Shown here piece after piece: positions 53,643-62,030 of a DNA stretch of 64,000 nucleotides. The notes beneath the pieces are model-generated. The model saw only the letters and a list, made by a program, of their open reading frames with translations, was not told the DNA's origin and ran no database searches. The stretch is from Candidatus Cloacimonadota bacterium (lineage in GTDB: Bacteria > Muiribacteriota > UBA6191), in the NCBI GenBank assembly GCA_002402105.1, contig NVVD01000005.1, forward strand, positions 144,527 to 208,526, read 5' to 3'. Each line of letters begins with the position of its first letter. The first letter of the stretch is position 1. Made by a program: the position numbers and the translations under genes.

Positions 53643-55382
53643 ATGAGTTCAATAGACTGCTATTTAATATTTCCACCAGGCTTTCATCCTGGACAACCAT
53701 TCCTTGCCCTACCTCAATTAAAGTCATTTCTTGCTGAAAATAATTTCAATGCAAAAGTTATAGACTTTAATTTAGATGCTTTTTATTATTTTTTAGAGCC
53801 AAATCGAGCCAAAGAAAATTTAAAAAAAGCTATTTCTTTATTAATAGATTTACAAGAAAAAGATCACTTATTTTCTCATGAAAAAAAACAACTCAGTTTT
53901 TTAAATTATGCACTTCAATTTGGACAAACATTTTTAGATCAATTAAAAAGTAGCGTTGATTGTTTTAATAATGAATCCTTTTATCAACAAGAAAAGTTTT
54001 TGAGCAGTAAAAAAATTATTCATTTTTTTTATCGACTAGCTTGCCTCTCTCATGGTGATAGTATATTTTCTTTTGAAGTTTATTATCCTCATGGTGGAGT
54101 TTCTAACCCAAAAACTATTCTTCAAAACATATCTTCAAAAAATAAAAACCTTCTTTATCATTTTTTAGAAGAACAAATTAAAAATATAGATTTTAATATA
54201 AAAACAATAGGTATTAATGCTACAACAAGAGGACAGTTTCACTCCGCCCTAACTCTTGCTTTTTTATTAAAAAAACACAATTATCAAGGCAAAATAGTTT
54301 TAGGAGGAAGCTATATAACAAGACTTTATCCTAAACGAAACTTTTTATTAAACTCTTTTATGGATATCGTTGATTATTTTTCATTTTTTGAAGGAGAGCA
54401 TAACCTACTATCACTTCTTAAAGGTAAAGTTAAATCATCGACCTGTTTAATGAGTAATAAAGGTATCCACCAATCAAATACTCCTCCTGTAGAAAATCAT
54501 CATTTTCCTGACTTTACAGACCTACCCCTAAATGATTACTTTAGCCCTGACCTAGTTTTACCTTTTCAAATTCGTAGGGGATGTATTTATGGTAAATGTA
54601 TATTTTGTGAACATCCCGTTTTTATGGAAACAGAAAATAAAAATCGTAAAAATCCAAAAGTTAAAAGTTTAGTTGAAGCACTCTCTAATTTAAAAAGTAA
54701 ATACAAAACATCTAATATTTATTTTATTGATGAAATGATTTTACCAATAGAAATGGATGATATTTGTCAAACCATATTAAAAAACAACTTGAAATTAAAC
54801 TTTATTTTTTATTCTTACTTTTCAAATGCTTTATTAAAAGTTGGTCGTATCGCTCTTTGGAAAAAGGCAGGCCTTAAAAAAATGTGGATGGGACTTGAAT
54901 CTTTTGATAAACAAGTTTTAAAAAATATGAAAAAGTTTCGTCCAAACGACTCTGTTGAAAAGTGCTTAACCTTATTTAAAAAAGAAAAGCTACCTGTTCA
55001 CCTTTTTTTATTACTTGGTTTTCCTGGTGAAAGTACAAAGTCATTAAATAATACTTTAGACAAACTACTCTCCTTTAAAGATTTACTTAAAAACCCTTTT
55101 TTATCATTAGATCTATTTACCTATACTGTTTATATCAACTCAGAAGCATATCAACAAAGAAAAGAACTCAAAATTGAAACTTACCCCAAAGGTGATTTAG
55201 ATATTGGTATTGTTGATTGGAAACTTGAAAACGGCTTAGATAATAAACAAGTACAAAAATTTATCAAAGAAGCCTTTAAAAAAGTCTCTATTGTTTATGG
55301 AGACAAAAACTCTACAAATTTAATTGATTTACAATGCTTGCAAGATTCAACCCACCTACTGTATATCAATTATCACTTATGA
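53643..55382 (+). CDS. B12-binding-type radical SAM protein
   Basis: The 579-residue protein has an N-terminal alpha/beta domain like B12-binding radical SAM enzymes (FPPGFHPGQPFLALPQLKSF) without the His cobalamin motif, and a strand block TIGINATTRGQFHSALTLAF near 185. The radical SAM core begins at about 305 with RRGCIYGKCIFCEHP, a C-x4-C-x2-C arrangement known in this class. Later blocks include KMWMGLESFD and LFLLLGFPGESTKS, which are typical. The substrate is unknown. It converges on rlmH with a ten-base overlap. Confidence 0.82.
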   Translation: MSSIDCYLIFPPGFHPGQPFLALPQLKSFLAENNFNAKVIDFNLDAFYYFLEPNRAKENLKKAISLLIDLQEKDHLFSHEKKQLSFLNYALQFGQTFLDQLKSSVDCFNNESFYQQEKFLSSKKIIHFFYRLACLSHGDSIFSFEVYYPHGGVSNPKTILQNISSKNKNLLYHFLEEQIKNIDFNIKTIGINATTRGQFHSALTLAFLLKKHNYQGKIVLGGSYITRLYPKRNFLLNSFMDIVDYFSFFEGEHNLLSLLKGKVKSSTCLMSNKGIHQSNTPPVENHHFPDFTDLPLNDYFSPDLVLPFQIRRGCIYGKCIFCEHPVFMETENKNRKNPKVKSLVEALSNLKSKYKTSNIYFIDEMILPIEMDDICQTILKNNLKLNFIFYSYFSNALLKVGRIALWKKAGLKKMWMGLESFDKQVLKNMKKFRPNDSVEKCLTLFKKEKLPVHLFLLLGFPGESTKSLNNTLDKLLSFKDLLKNPFLSLDLFTYTVYINSEAYQQRKELKIETYPKGDLDIGIVDWKLENGLDNKQVQKFIKEAFKKVSIVYGDKNSTNLIDLQCLQDSTHLLYINYHL

Positions 55383-55837
55383 TAAGGCTCATTATTTAAA
55401 ATACTTTGAGCCCTATAAGTTTGCTCTAGTAACATAACCCTAAACAGCATATGCGGAAAAGTCATTTTAGAAAAGGATAATTTCATTTGTGTTTTTTGTA
55501 GGACCTCTTGAGACAAACCCATAGAGCCACCAATTAAAAACACCAGTTCTTTTGATTGATTTGCCCATGATTCAAAAGACTTTGCAAATTTTTCACTTGT
55601 TAAAAACACTCCGTCTTTGTCTAATGCTATTAAATATGAACTACCTGACAACTTATTTATTTCATTTAAAAGTAATGTATTTTCTTCATCTCTTTGTTGC
55701 CCATCTTTCAACTTTTTTTTTGGTACTAACTCTTTAATTAATAAGTTATTTTTTTGCTTAATTCTTTTTTCATAGACTAAAGATAAAGAACTATAAGGCT
55801 CTTTCATTTTTCCGATAGAGAGTATTGTAATTTTCAT
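55373..55837 (-). CDS. rlmH: 23S rRNA (pseudouridine-1915-N3)-methyltransferase
   Basis: The 154-residue protein matches RlmH throughout: MKITILSIGKMKEP, LIALDKDGVFLTSEKFA, VFLIGGSMGLS (the SAM knot) and MTFPHMLFRVMLLEQTYRAQ with a final EPYHK. It methylates the modified uridine in helix 69 of the ribosome. Confidence 0.96.
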   Translation of the reverse strand: MKITILSIGKMKEPYSSLSLVYEKRIKQKNNLLIKELVPKKKLKDGQQRDEENTLLLNEINKLSGSSYLIALDKDGVFLTSEKFAKSFESWANQSKELVFLIGGSMGLSQEVLQKTQMKLSFSKMTFPHMLFRVMLLEQTYRAQSILNNEPYHK

Positions 55838-56049
55838 AATTATATTAATAGATTTTGTTCATTTTGTTTTTAAAGTTCTTAATTTATATGAAAGCTCATT
55901 TAGATCAATTTTTAAAGAAAAAGTTATTTTTAACAAACCCTTGCCACTTTCTTGAAACTTCTTAGACTAAAAACTCGTATTGATAGTTAGGTATTTAAGA
56001 TAAACCCTAAAAAAATAGATTTCTAGCCTTATTAGAGCAGGAGAATTTA

Positions 56050-57681
56050 ATGAAAAAACTTGGTATTTTTGCAATTTGTTCACTTATTTCATTGCATAGC
56101 GTAGATGCAGGCAGTCGAAAAATTTCTTTTTTCCAACCAGACGCCACCCCACCAGTACAAAACTTCTTATCTTTTACTTCTTCTGCAAAAACTCCAGAAG
56201 AGGTAGCTAGAGACTTTATTTTATCTCAAAAATCTCAACTTGGATACTTCTCAAGTTTTTCACAATCATCCTATGATACCGACGATTTAGAGATTGAAAA
56301 CATCTCAGAAACTTCTTCATCAACTCATGTTAGTTTTAGCCAAAAACATGAGGGTATTGAAATCTATGCTCAACAAGTTAAAATTCATATGAAACAAGAT
56401 CAATCTGTTTTACTCATGAACGGAAACTACATCAATTTAGATGAAGTTGATATTGATAATATTGTTATCATTAAATCAAACGATGCAATCAAAATTGCAT
56501 TAATAGATTTAAATAGTAGTCATATTGAAAAAACTCCAGAAGTCTCTGAAGTCTATATTGCAAAAAAAAATAAAATAATAAGAGGATATAAAGTCGAGAT
56601 ATTTTCTCATAGACCTCTTGGCTCTTTTGTCTACTTAATCGAAGCTAAAAAAGGCAATATACACGCAAAATTCAACCATATTTTACATAGTCCAGACCAT
56701 AAATTTTCAAAATTTAACCTTAAAGATATAAAAGTTAAAATTGACTTAAGTAATGATAGTGAAATAAAAAAACCAAGTATTGACCCACTAGGTAAAGCTA
56801 AAGGCTGGATTCATAGTCCGTCTTATGGCGTTAATAAAGATGTCAAAACTGTTGATCTTGATAAGCTTGACCAATCAAAAAGCCTTCAGGGTAAATCGGT
56901 TGTTATTATTAACCAACTAAAAGAAAAAGCAAAATCAGAAGATGGTACCTTTTTCTTTAAAAGAGATAATAGTCATTATGACGAAGTAATGGTCTATTAT
57001 CATATAACAAACTTTTATAATTATTTAAAAACACTTGGCGTTAAACTTCCTAAAAATAAAATTAAAGCTACTGTACACTTCAACAATGATGACAACTCTT
57101 TTTATAACCCACAGCAAAAAGAACTCTTTTTTGGGGATGGTGGAGTTCCTGATGCCCATGATGCAGACATCATACTGCATGAATACGGACATTCAATCGT
57201 AGATGCACTTTCTGGCTTACAAGGTGGTTGGGGTTCTCAAGGTGGAGCTATGCATGAAGGCTTTGGAGATTATTTTGCTGCTAGCTTTTTTGGAGATCCA
57301 AATATTGGCGAATGGGATTCAAGTGCTTACTCTAAAGATGGTTATTTAAGAACTCTTAATAACGCCAAAGTTTTTCCTGATGACTTAGAGCAAGAAGTTC
57401 ATGCAGACGGTGAACTTTGGGGAGCGACTCTTTGGGATTTACGAAAAAAACTTGGGCAAAAAGTCACAGATACTTTGATTTATCAATCCCTTAGCTTTTT
57501 ACCTCAAGATGCAATCTTTAAAGATGGTTTAACCGCTATTTTATCTGCTGACACTACAAGGTTTAAAGGTAAACATAAAAAGACTATTTTAAAGGCTTTC
57601 TTTAGACGAGGAATCAAAGCTCAAGATACTGTAAAAGTACAAAATGAAAAAGAAAAATTTAATGCTTTATATAATGAGTAA
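56050..57681 (+). CDS. Secreted thermolysin/fungalysin-type metalloprotease
   Basis: The 543-residue preproprotein has a signal peptide (1-20, ending VDA), an FTP-type propeptide (about 40-135) and a PepSY-like region to about 210. The catalytic domain contains the zinc helix IILHEYGHSIVDAL (about 377-390) and, 20 or so residues on, HEGFGDYFAASFFGDPNIG with the third zinc Glu. This is a gluzincin of the M4/M36 type. The product is probably autoprocessed outside the cell. AGGAGAATTT precedes the ATG. A terminator follows. Confidence 0.82.
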   Translation: MKKLGIFAICSLISLHSVDAGSRKISFFQPDATPPVQNFLSFTSSAKTPEEVARDFILSQKSQLGYFSSFSQSSYDTDDLEIENISETSSSTHVSFSQKHEGIEIYAQQVKIHMKQDQSVLLMNGNYINLDEVDIDNIVIIKSNDAIKIALIDLNSSHIEKTPEVSEVYIAKKNKIIRGYKVEIFSHRPLGSFVYLIEAKKGNIHAKFNHILHSPDHKFSKFNLKDIKVKIDLSNDSEIKKPSIDPLGKAKGWIHSPSYGVNKDVKTVDLDKLDQSKSLQGKSVVIINQLKEKAKSEDGTFFFKRDNSHYDEVMVYYHITNFYNYLKTLGVKLPKNKIKATVHFNNDDNSFYNPQQKELFFGDGGVPDAHDADIILHEYGHSIVDALSGLQGGWGSQGGAMHEGFGDYFAASFFGDPNIGEWDSSAYSKDGYLRTLNNAKVFPDDLEQEVHADGELWGATLWDLRKKLGQKVTDTLIYQSLSFLPQDAIFKDGLTAILSADTTRFKGKHKKTILKAFFRRGIKAQDTVKVQNEKEKFNALYNE

Positions 57682-57703
57682 AGACTCTTCTTAAATAATA
57701 ATT

Positions 57704-57728
57704 AAAGACTCTTCGGAGTCTTTTTTTT
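57704..57728. terminator. UUCG-loop terminator after the metalloprotease gene
   Basis: AAAGACTC-TTCG-GAGTCTTT followed by T-run is a classic stable tetraloop terminator. Part of the arm (AAAGACTCTTC) also occurs just upstream, near 57679. It ends within the stop of the convergent gene. Confidence 0.9.
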
Positions 57729-58743
57729 ATCTTCTAAAACTTGTCGCTTTTTGTTTTTCAGCCGCTTCTTTTTCTTGCTTGGCAATAATTTGTCTTTTTC
57801 TATAAAGATCATCTTCAAGTTTTCTTTGATATGCCATTAAACGACGGTTTTTATTCGCCTTTACCTGTCTTTGACTAATTCGATTATATACATTTAAAAG
57901 TAGCCTATCGATATTTGCTTTTGTTCTTCTGTAACCTAATACTTCACCCTGATAAATGATTTCATCACTTGGGTCAATTATCATCAGTAAAGGTACTCGA
58001 TTCGTGACATATTTAGCAGCTACATCGCCTAAATAGTCATTTAGAAAAGGAAAAGGAATTTTTTCATCCTTTAAAATAGCGTGTGCTTCTGATTCTTCAC
58101 CCGATATAGCAATAAAAGCAAAAGCAACATTACTATAATACTTATTATTTTTCATGATATTCAAAATTTCTCTTGCTTGTACAAAAAAGTTAGACGGAAA
58201 ATAAAAGTGAGCACCAAAGTGTGCTGTTTCTAAACCTATTAGTTTATTTCTTTCAATGATTCCACCCTGCAATAAATAGTCTAATTTTTTTCTTGTTGTA
58301 CCTGTTTTAATTACAGACCTAAACCATCTATGAAATTCAGCTACTAAATATTTATCTGCAAGCCTATCTTGGGAATAGTGAGCTTTTAAATCTTTCATGA
58401 TTCTTAGGTTTTCAATAGTATCTGGGTCCCATAAAGTACCAAATAATAAAACTGTAATTTTTTCACTTGCTCTTACTTTTGAGTCATAATAGTATTTTTC
58501 ATTTAGTCTAATATCTTCAAATTTTACTGGAGCTAGTTTTTTTTGAAGTTCAAAAAAGTCAGCTTGCTCTCTTTCAAAAAAAATCGGCTGACTAACACTG
58601 TTTTCATTTACTTGACTCTCATCAATTAAAACATCTGATGAATCACGCTCTACAACAAATTCACGTAGAAAAAAGTGATCAAACTTTTTTGCCTCAAGTT
58701 TTTGCACATAAAAAAATATACTGAATAATAATAATAGTTTCAT
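57727..58743 (-). CDS. Exported thioredoxin-fold protein lacking the CxxC
   Basis: The 338-residue product has a signal peptide (1-18). Residues about 85-280 resemble a thioredoxin-like fold: TVLLFGTLWDPDTIENLRIM where WCxxC would sit, and RVPLLMIIDPSDEIIYQGEV with a cis-Pro, as in TlpA-like proteins. The cysteines are replaced by DPDT, so it is not a classical oxidoreductase. A long charged C-terminal coil (about 290-338) follows. It lies next to an active thioredoxin-like gene on the same strand (67-base gap). Confidence 0.65.
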   Translation of the reverse strand: MKLLLLFSIFFYVQKLEAKKFDHFFLREFVVERDSSDVLIDESQVNENSVSQPIFFEREQADFFELQKKLAPVKFEDIRLNEKYYYDSKVRASEKITVLLFGTLWDPDTIENLRIMKDLKAHYSQDRLADKYLVAEFHRWFRSVIKTGTTRKKLDYLLQGGIIERNKLIGLETAHFGAHFYFPSNFFVQAREILNIMKNNKYYSNVAFAFIAISGEESEAHAILKDEKIPFPFLNDYLGDVAAKYVTNRVPLLMIIDPSDEIIYQGEVLGYRRTKANIDRLLLNVYNRISQRQVKANKNRRLMAYQRKLEDDLYRKRQIIAKQEKEAAEKQKATSFRR

Positions 58744-58810
58744 AAAAGTTTAAAAATAGTTTGTTTATTGTTCAGTATATCGGAAATAGTTCAATAATCT
58801 TTGAAACAAA

Positions 58811-59305
58811 TTACTTCAACATTTTATCTAAAGTCTCTCTAATTTCTTTTTCTGAAATTCTACCAATAACATAGCGATAAATCTTACCTTCTTTTGTAGC
58901 AAAAATTGTAACAGGAATCGGGCTAATATCATAATAATTAGCTAGAGCCCCTTCTTCATCCATTAAAGTTGGAAAGTCAACATCATGTTCTTTAGAGTGA
59001 GCCTTTAAAGCAGAGATGTCGGTATCAAAACTTACGTCTAAAAAAGCTACTCCTTTTTTTTGATATTCTTTGTCTATTTTACCTAAGTCATGTAAAACCT
59101 CTGAACAAATTGGACAGGATAATTGACCAATTTTTAAAACCATTATTTTATCTTTTCTTAAAATATCTGACTCAATGGCATCACCATTTAAATCATAAAA
59201 ACTAAAGTCTACAAATTTTTGACCAACTTGCTCTGTTACATCCATTGCAAAGTTGATACTTTGAAATCCCATCATCAAAATAGTTAATAAAATTAATTTT
59301 GTCAT
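58811..59305 (-). CDS. Exported thioredoxin/AhpC-TlpA-like protein
   Basis: The 164-residue product has a signal peptide (about 1-22) and a peroxiredoxin/TlpA-type fold: FYDLNGDAIESDILRK, LKIGQLSCPICSEVLHDLGK with the CPIC pair, LDVSFDTD and PIPVTIFATKEGKIYRYVIG with cis-Pro. It should exchange thiols in the periplasm. ATG 59305 was chosen because AAAGG precedes it and the signal peptide begins there. Confidence 0.85.
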   Translation of the reverse strand: MTKLILLTILMMGFQSINFAMDVTEQVGQKFVDFSFYDLNGDAIESDILRKDKIMVLKIGQLSCPICSEVLHDLGKIDKEYQKKGVAFLDVSFDTDISALKAHSKEHDVDFPTLMDEEGALANYYDISPIPVTIFATKEGKIYRYVIGRISEKEIRETLDKMLK

Positions 59306-59371
59306 TGTAAACCTTTGTTTAGTTAAATAATAATTCTGTATATCCATATATACTCTTTCATTTTAAAAAAT

Positions 59372-60493
59372 TCAATGGGTATTGCTTAAATCATTTAGAG
59401 GGTGCGTAAGAAGTACTTTCTTTTTCATCGTTTTGGCTAAAGTAAAGCTAGGATTGATATTCAAACTTTGATTAAGATAATGTTTTGAGTGTTTTTTATT
59501 TTTATGACTTTCGTAAATTACAGAGAGATTATACATCAGATAATAAGCCAATTTTGATAGTTTGGTATTTTTAATTGCTGATTTTAAAATTTTAATACTT
59601 TTTTTTGGGTCTTTTAAATTACATAAAGCTCTAAGATTTTGAGTCATTAGAAAAAAGTCATAATCAGCAGAGCTTTTAAGAGGTAAAATTGAGCTTAGTT
59701 TTTGTAACCATTTATCTGCCTCTTTATATTTTTTATCTTTAAACTTTAAAATGGCTAGTTGATAATAATCGTAATAGTTTTCTTGGAGCATAGCATTGTA
59801 TTCAATTAGATAACTACTCACATAAGTTTCAAAAGATTGAGCATCAGCCATAAAAGAGTTTAAACCTTCTTCAAACTCTATAATTTTATTTAAAAGATTT
59901 TTTGCCGAGAGACTCGTACCCGAAGAAAATAAAATAAATGAAAATTTGTAAAGTTTTCTTTTGAATAAAGTAGAAAATATAATGGATGGAATTTCTTTAA
60001 AGCCTTCTGTTTTTAAAATATAAATTGGTTTTTGAAAAATTAACTCAACTTTTGATGGCATATCATTAATTTTTTTTATAAGTTTTTTTAATTGTTGTTT
60101 ATCTTCTGTAGGATAAAAAAAGTTTATTTTTGATAAAATATCTTTTTTTGGAAACTCTAAGTTTAATTTAATTTGAAACGGTAAGCCTTCTATTTCTTGA
60201 TTACTTTTTAATACAAATATTTTTTTTATTTTTTTTCCTTTTTCAACATTAGAAATCTGAAAAAAAGCCTCTCCTTCAAGTAAAATGACATTCTCAGGAA
60301 AAATAATATTAACATTTATTTTTTGTAATTTTGCATATGTACTACTCAAAACAAACTCAATAATAAAAGAGTTATTAATCTCTGGTATCTTTTTATAACT
60401 AAGACTTGCTTGATACCACTCTGGAATTTTTAACTCAGGAGAAAGTGCAAACATATTATAGTTGATAAAAAAAAATAAAAAAAAATATTTCAT
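59372..60493 (-). CDS. Exported protein with beta domain and TPR-like C-terminus
   Basis: The 373-residue product has a signal peptide (1-16, MFALSPE). Residues about 25-140 look beta-rich (KINVNIIFPENVILLEGEAF, LPFQIKLNLEFPKKDILSKI), followed by helical TPR-like units (YYQLAILKFKDKKYKEADKW around 245-265 and AYYLMYNLSVIYESHKNKKH around 315-335). No family is recognised. The gene sits 24 bases from the next upstream gene, so it belongs to the same unit. Confidence 0.6.
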   Translation of the reverse strand: MKYFFLFFFINYNMFALSPELKIPEWYQASLSYKKIPEINNSFIIEFVLSSTYAKLQKINVNIIFPENVILLEGEAFFQISNVEKGKKIKKIFVLKSNQEIEGLPFQIKLNLEFPKKDILSKINFFYPTEDKQQLKKLIKKINDMPSKVELIFQKPIYILKTEGFKEIPSIIFSTLFKRKLYKFSFILFSSGTSLSAKNLLNKIIEFEEGLNSFMADAQSFETYVSSYLIEYNAMLQENYYDYYQLAILKFKDKKYKEADKWLQKLSSILPLKSSADYDFFLMTQNLRALCNLKDPKKSIKILKSAIKNTKLSKLAYYLMYNLSVIYESHKNKKHSKHYLNQSLNINPSFTLAKTMKKKVLLTHPLNDLSNTH

Positions 60494-60516
60494 TATTACC
60501 TTTCTTTAAAACTATT

Positions 60517-61806
60517 TTAATTTCTTACAATTCTACCGGAACTATCACCAATGTAATCTACTTGCCCAAAACTCTTTAATCTATTAAAAGCATCTATTTG
60601 ACCCTTTTCTTTTTGCCTTAAAGAGTTTTCTACTTTTTGAAACTTATCAAATCGCTGATTAACTCGATTAAGAAGCTTTTCAATTCTATTTAAAAGTCCT
60701 CTTGCAAATCTATTGTTTTGAGACCTTTTAAAAAGGTTTTGTTTAAAGCCGTAAACTCTTTCAATAAATGCAGATAACCTTTTAAGATAGTTTTCTATAT
60801 TTAAAATTTGTTTTTGGGTCTTTTTTATTTCATTTTCTAAAGTTTCTGATTTAGAAGGCCTATTAGAGTTTCTAGCAAAACGACTACCACTATTATTGCC
60901 ATCTAAATCTATTTCTTTTGGGTTTGATTGTTGATATTTTACAATGAGTTTAGAGTCTGGCCAATTATCTCCAGAGTATTTTCTCATGATTTGAAATACC
61001 CTTTCTGCTCGATTTGGATATCTTGCTATATATTCTTCAAGAAAGTTTGCTGGCCCTTGAGGCCGAAACTCAGAAATAATAGAAAAGATATCTTCTTTAT
61101 TAAAACTTCTATCTAAATCAAGTAAAACAGATGCTATATAACCTTCTGATCCATTTAACTCTTTAGGAGATCTATTTCTATAAGTTCTTGGGATATCAGG
61201 GTCTCCATGAGTAGTAGCGGCATAATATTCAGCAAAACCCTCTATCCAAGCAAAAGCTGGAGATTTTATAGAGTCAATTGTATGTGACCCACCCTTACTA
61301 CGTGGTAGGTTTTTTCCTTCATATAGAGCATTCATAACAGAGTGACCAATTTCATGTGAAATTGTTTCTCCAAGAAATAAAGGACTATTACTATGAGGAA
61401 TATTTCTACCAATTTTAATAATTGGAACATTATTTACTCGTGTAATTTGTTGATTTTTAACTATCTTAAGGTTAATACCACTCATTAGATTATAAGCCCA
61501 ATTACCATTATCAATTTCAATATAAAGTGCTTTTGATTTTCTTTTAGAACTTAAAAACCTGATGTTAGCTTCAGGTATATTTTTTTTACGTAAATTTTGT
61601 TGAAATGCTATTTTTTGTGCAAGCTCATAACCTGCAATAGCTTTTTGAACTGTTTGATTTTGAATCGGAATTTTTTTAATAAACGCTTCGTTTTTAATTT
61701 CTATGAAACTACCTTGATTATCAAGTCTTTCAATAAATATTACTTTAGAATAAACTTGAAAAATGAAAATCAGTGAAAGTGCTAAATTTAGTATCAAACT
61801 TTTCAT
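60517..61806 (-). CDS. Exported HExxH metalloprotease with a coiled-coil tail
   Basis: The 429-residue product has a signal peptide (about 1-17). The gluzincin core is GETISHEIGHSVMNALYEGK (about 140-160) and, some 40 residues later, WIEGFAEYYAATTHGDPDIP with the third zinc Glu. Both blocks resemble those of the protease at 56050-57681, so the two are probably distant paralogues, here without a propeptide. The C-terminal 130 residues form a helical coil rich in Lys and Asn. ATG 61806 follows GTGGGG. Confidence 0.75.
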   Translation of the reverse strand: MKSLILNLALSLIFIFQVYSKVIFIERLDNQGSFIEIKNEAFIKKIPIQNQTVQKAIAGYELAQKIAFQQNLRKKNIPEANIRFLSSKRKSKALYIEIDNGNWAYNLMSGINLKIVKNQQITRVNNVPIIKIGRNIPHSNSPLFLGETISHEIGHSVMNALYEGKNLPRSKGGSHTIDSIKSPAFAWIEGFAEYYAATTHGDPDIPRTYRNRSPKELNGSEGYIASVLLDLDRSFNKEDIFSIISEFRPQGPANFLEEYIARYPNRAERVFQIMRKYSGDNWPDSKLIVKYQQSNPKEIDLDGNNSGSRFARNSNRPSKSETLENEIKKTQKQILNIENYLKRLSAFIERVYGFKQNLFKRSQNNRFARGLLNRIEKLLNRVNQRFDKFQKVENSLRQKEKGQIDAFNRLKSFGQVDYIGDSSGRIVRN

Positions 61807-61972
61807 AGTTAAACCCCACATAAATTAGATGATTTTACTTGCGTAACATAAATATAGTAGGTCTATTTTTAAAATACTTACAAAATTCTAAAATATATTT
61901 AATTTGTCCTCAAATAAAAGTAATCAAATAAACTTTTTAAAAAAAGTGGAGAATAAATTCAAGCTTATCCCT

Positions 61973-62017
61973 TTGCAATAATTTCATTCAAGATATATAT
62001 TTAGATTGCAATAATTT
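61973..62017. repeat. Pair of direct repeats TTGCAATAATTT
   Basis: TTGCAATAATTT occurs at 61973-61984 and 62006-62017, 33 bases apart centre to centre (about three helical turns), in the promoter region of the ABC permease gene. A similar TGCAATAATTTGT is at about 4640. It may be a regulator site. Confidence 0.35.
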
Positions 62018-62030
62018 GTCTCCCCAAATT

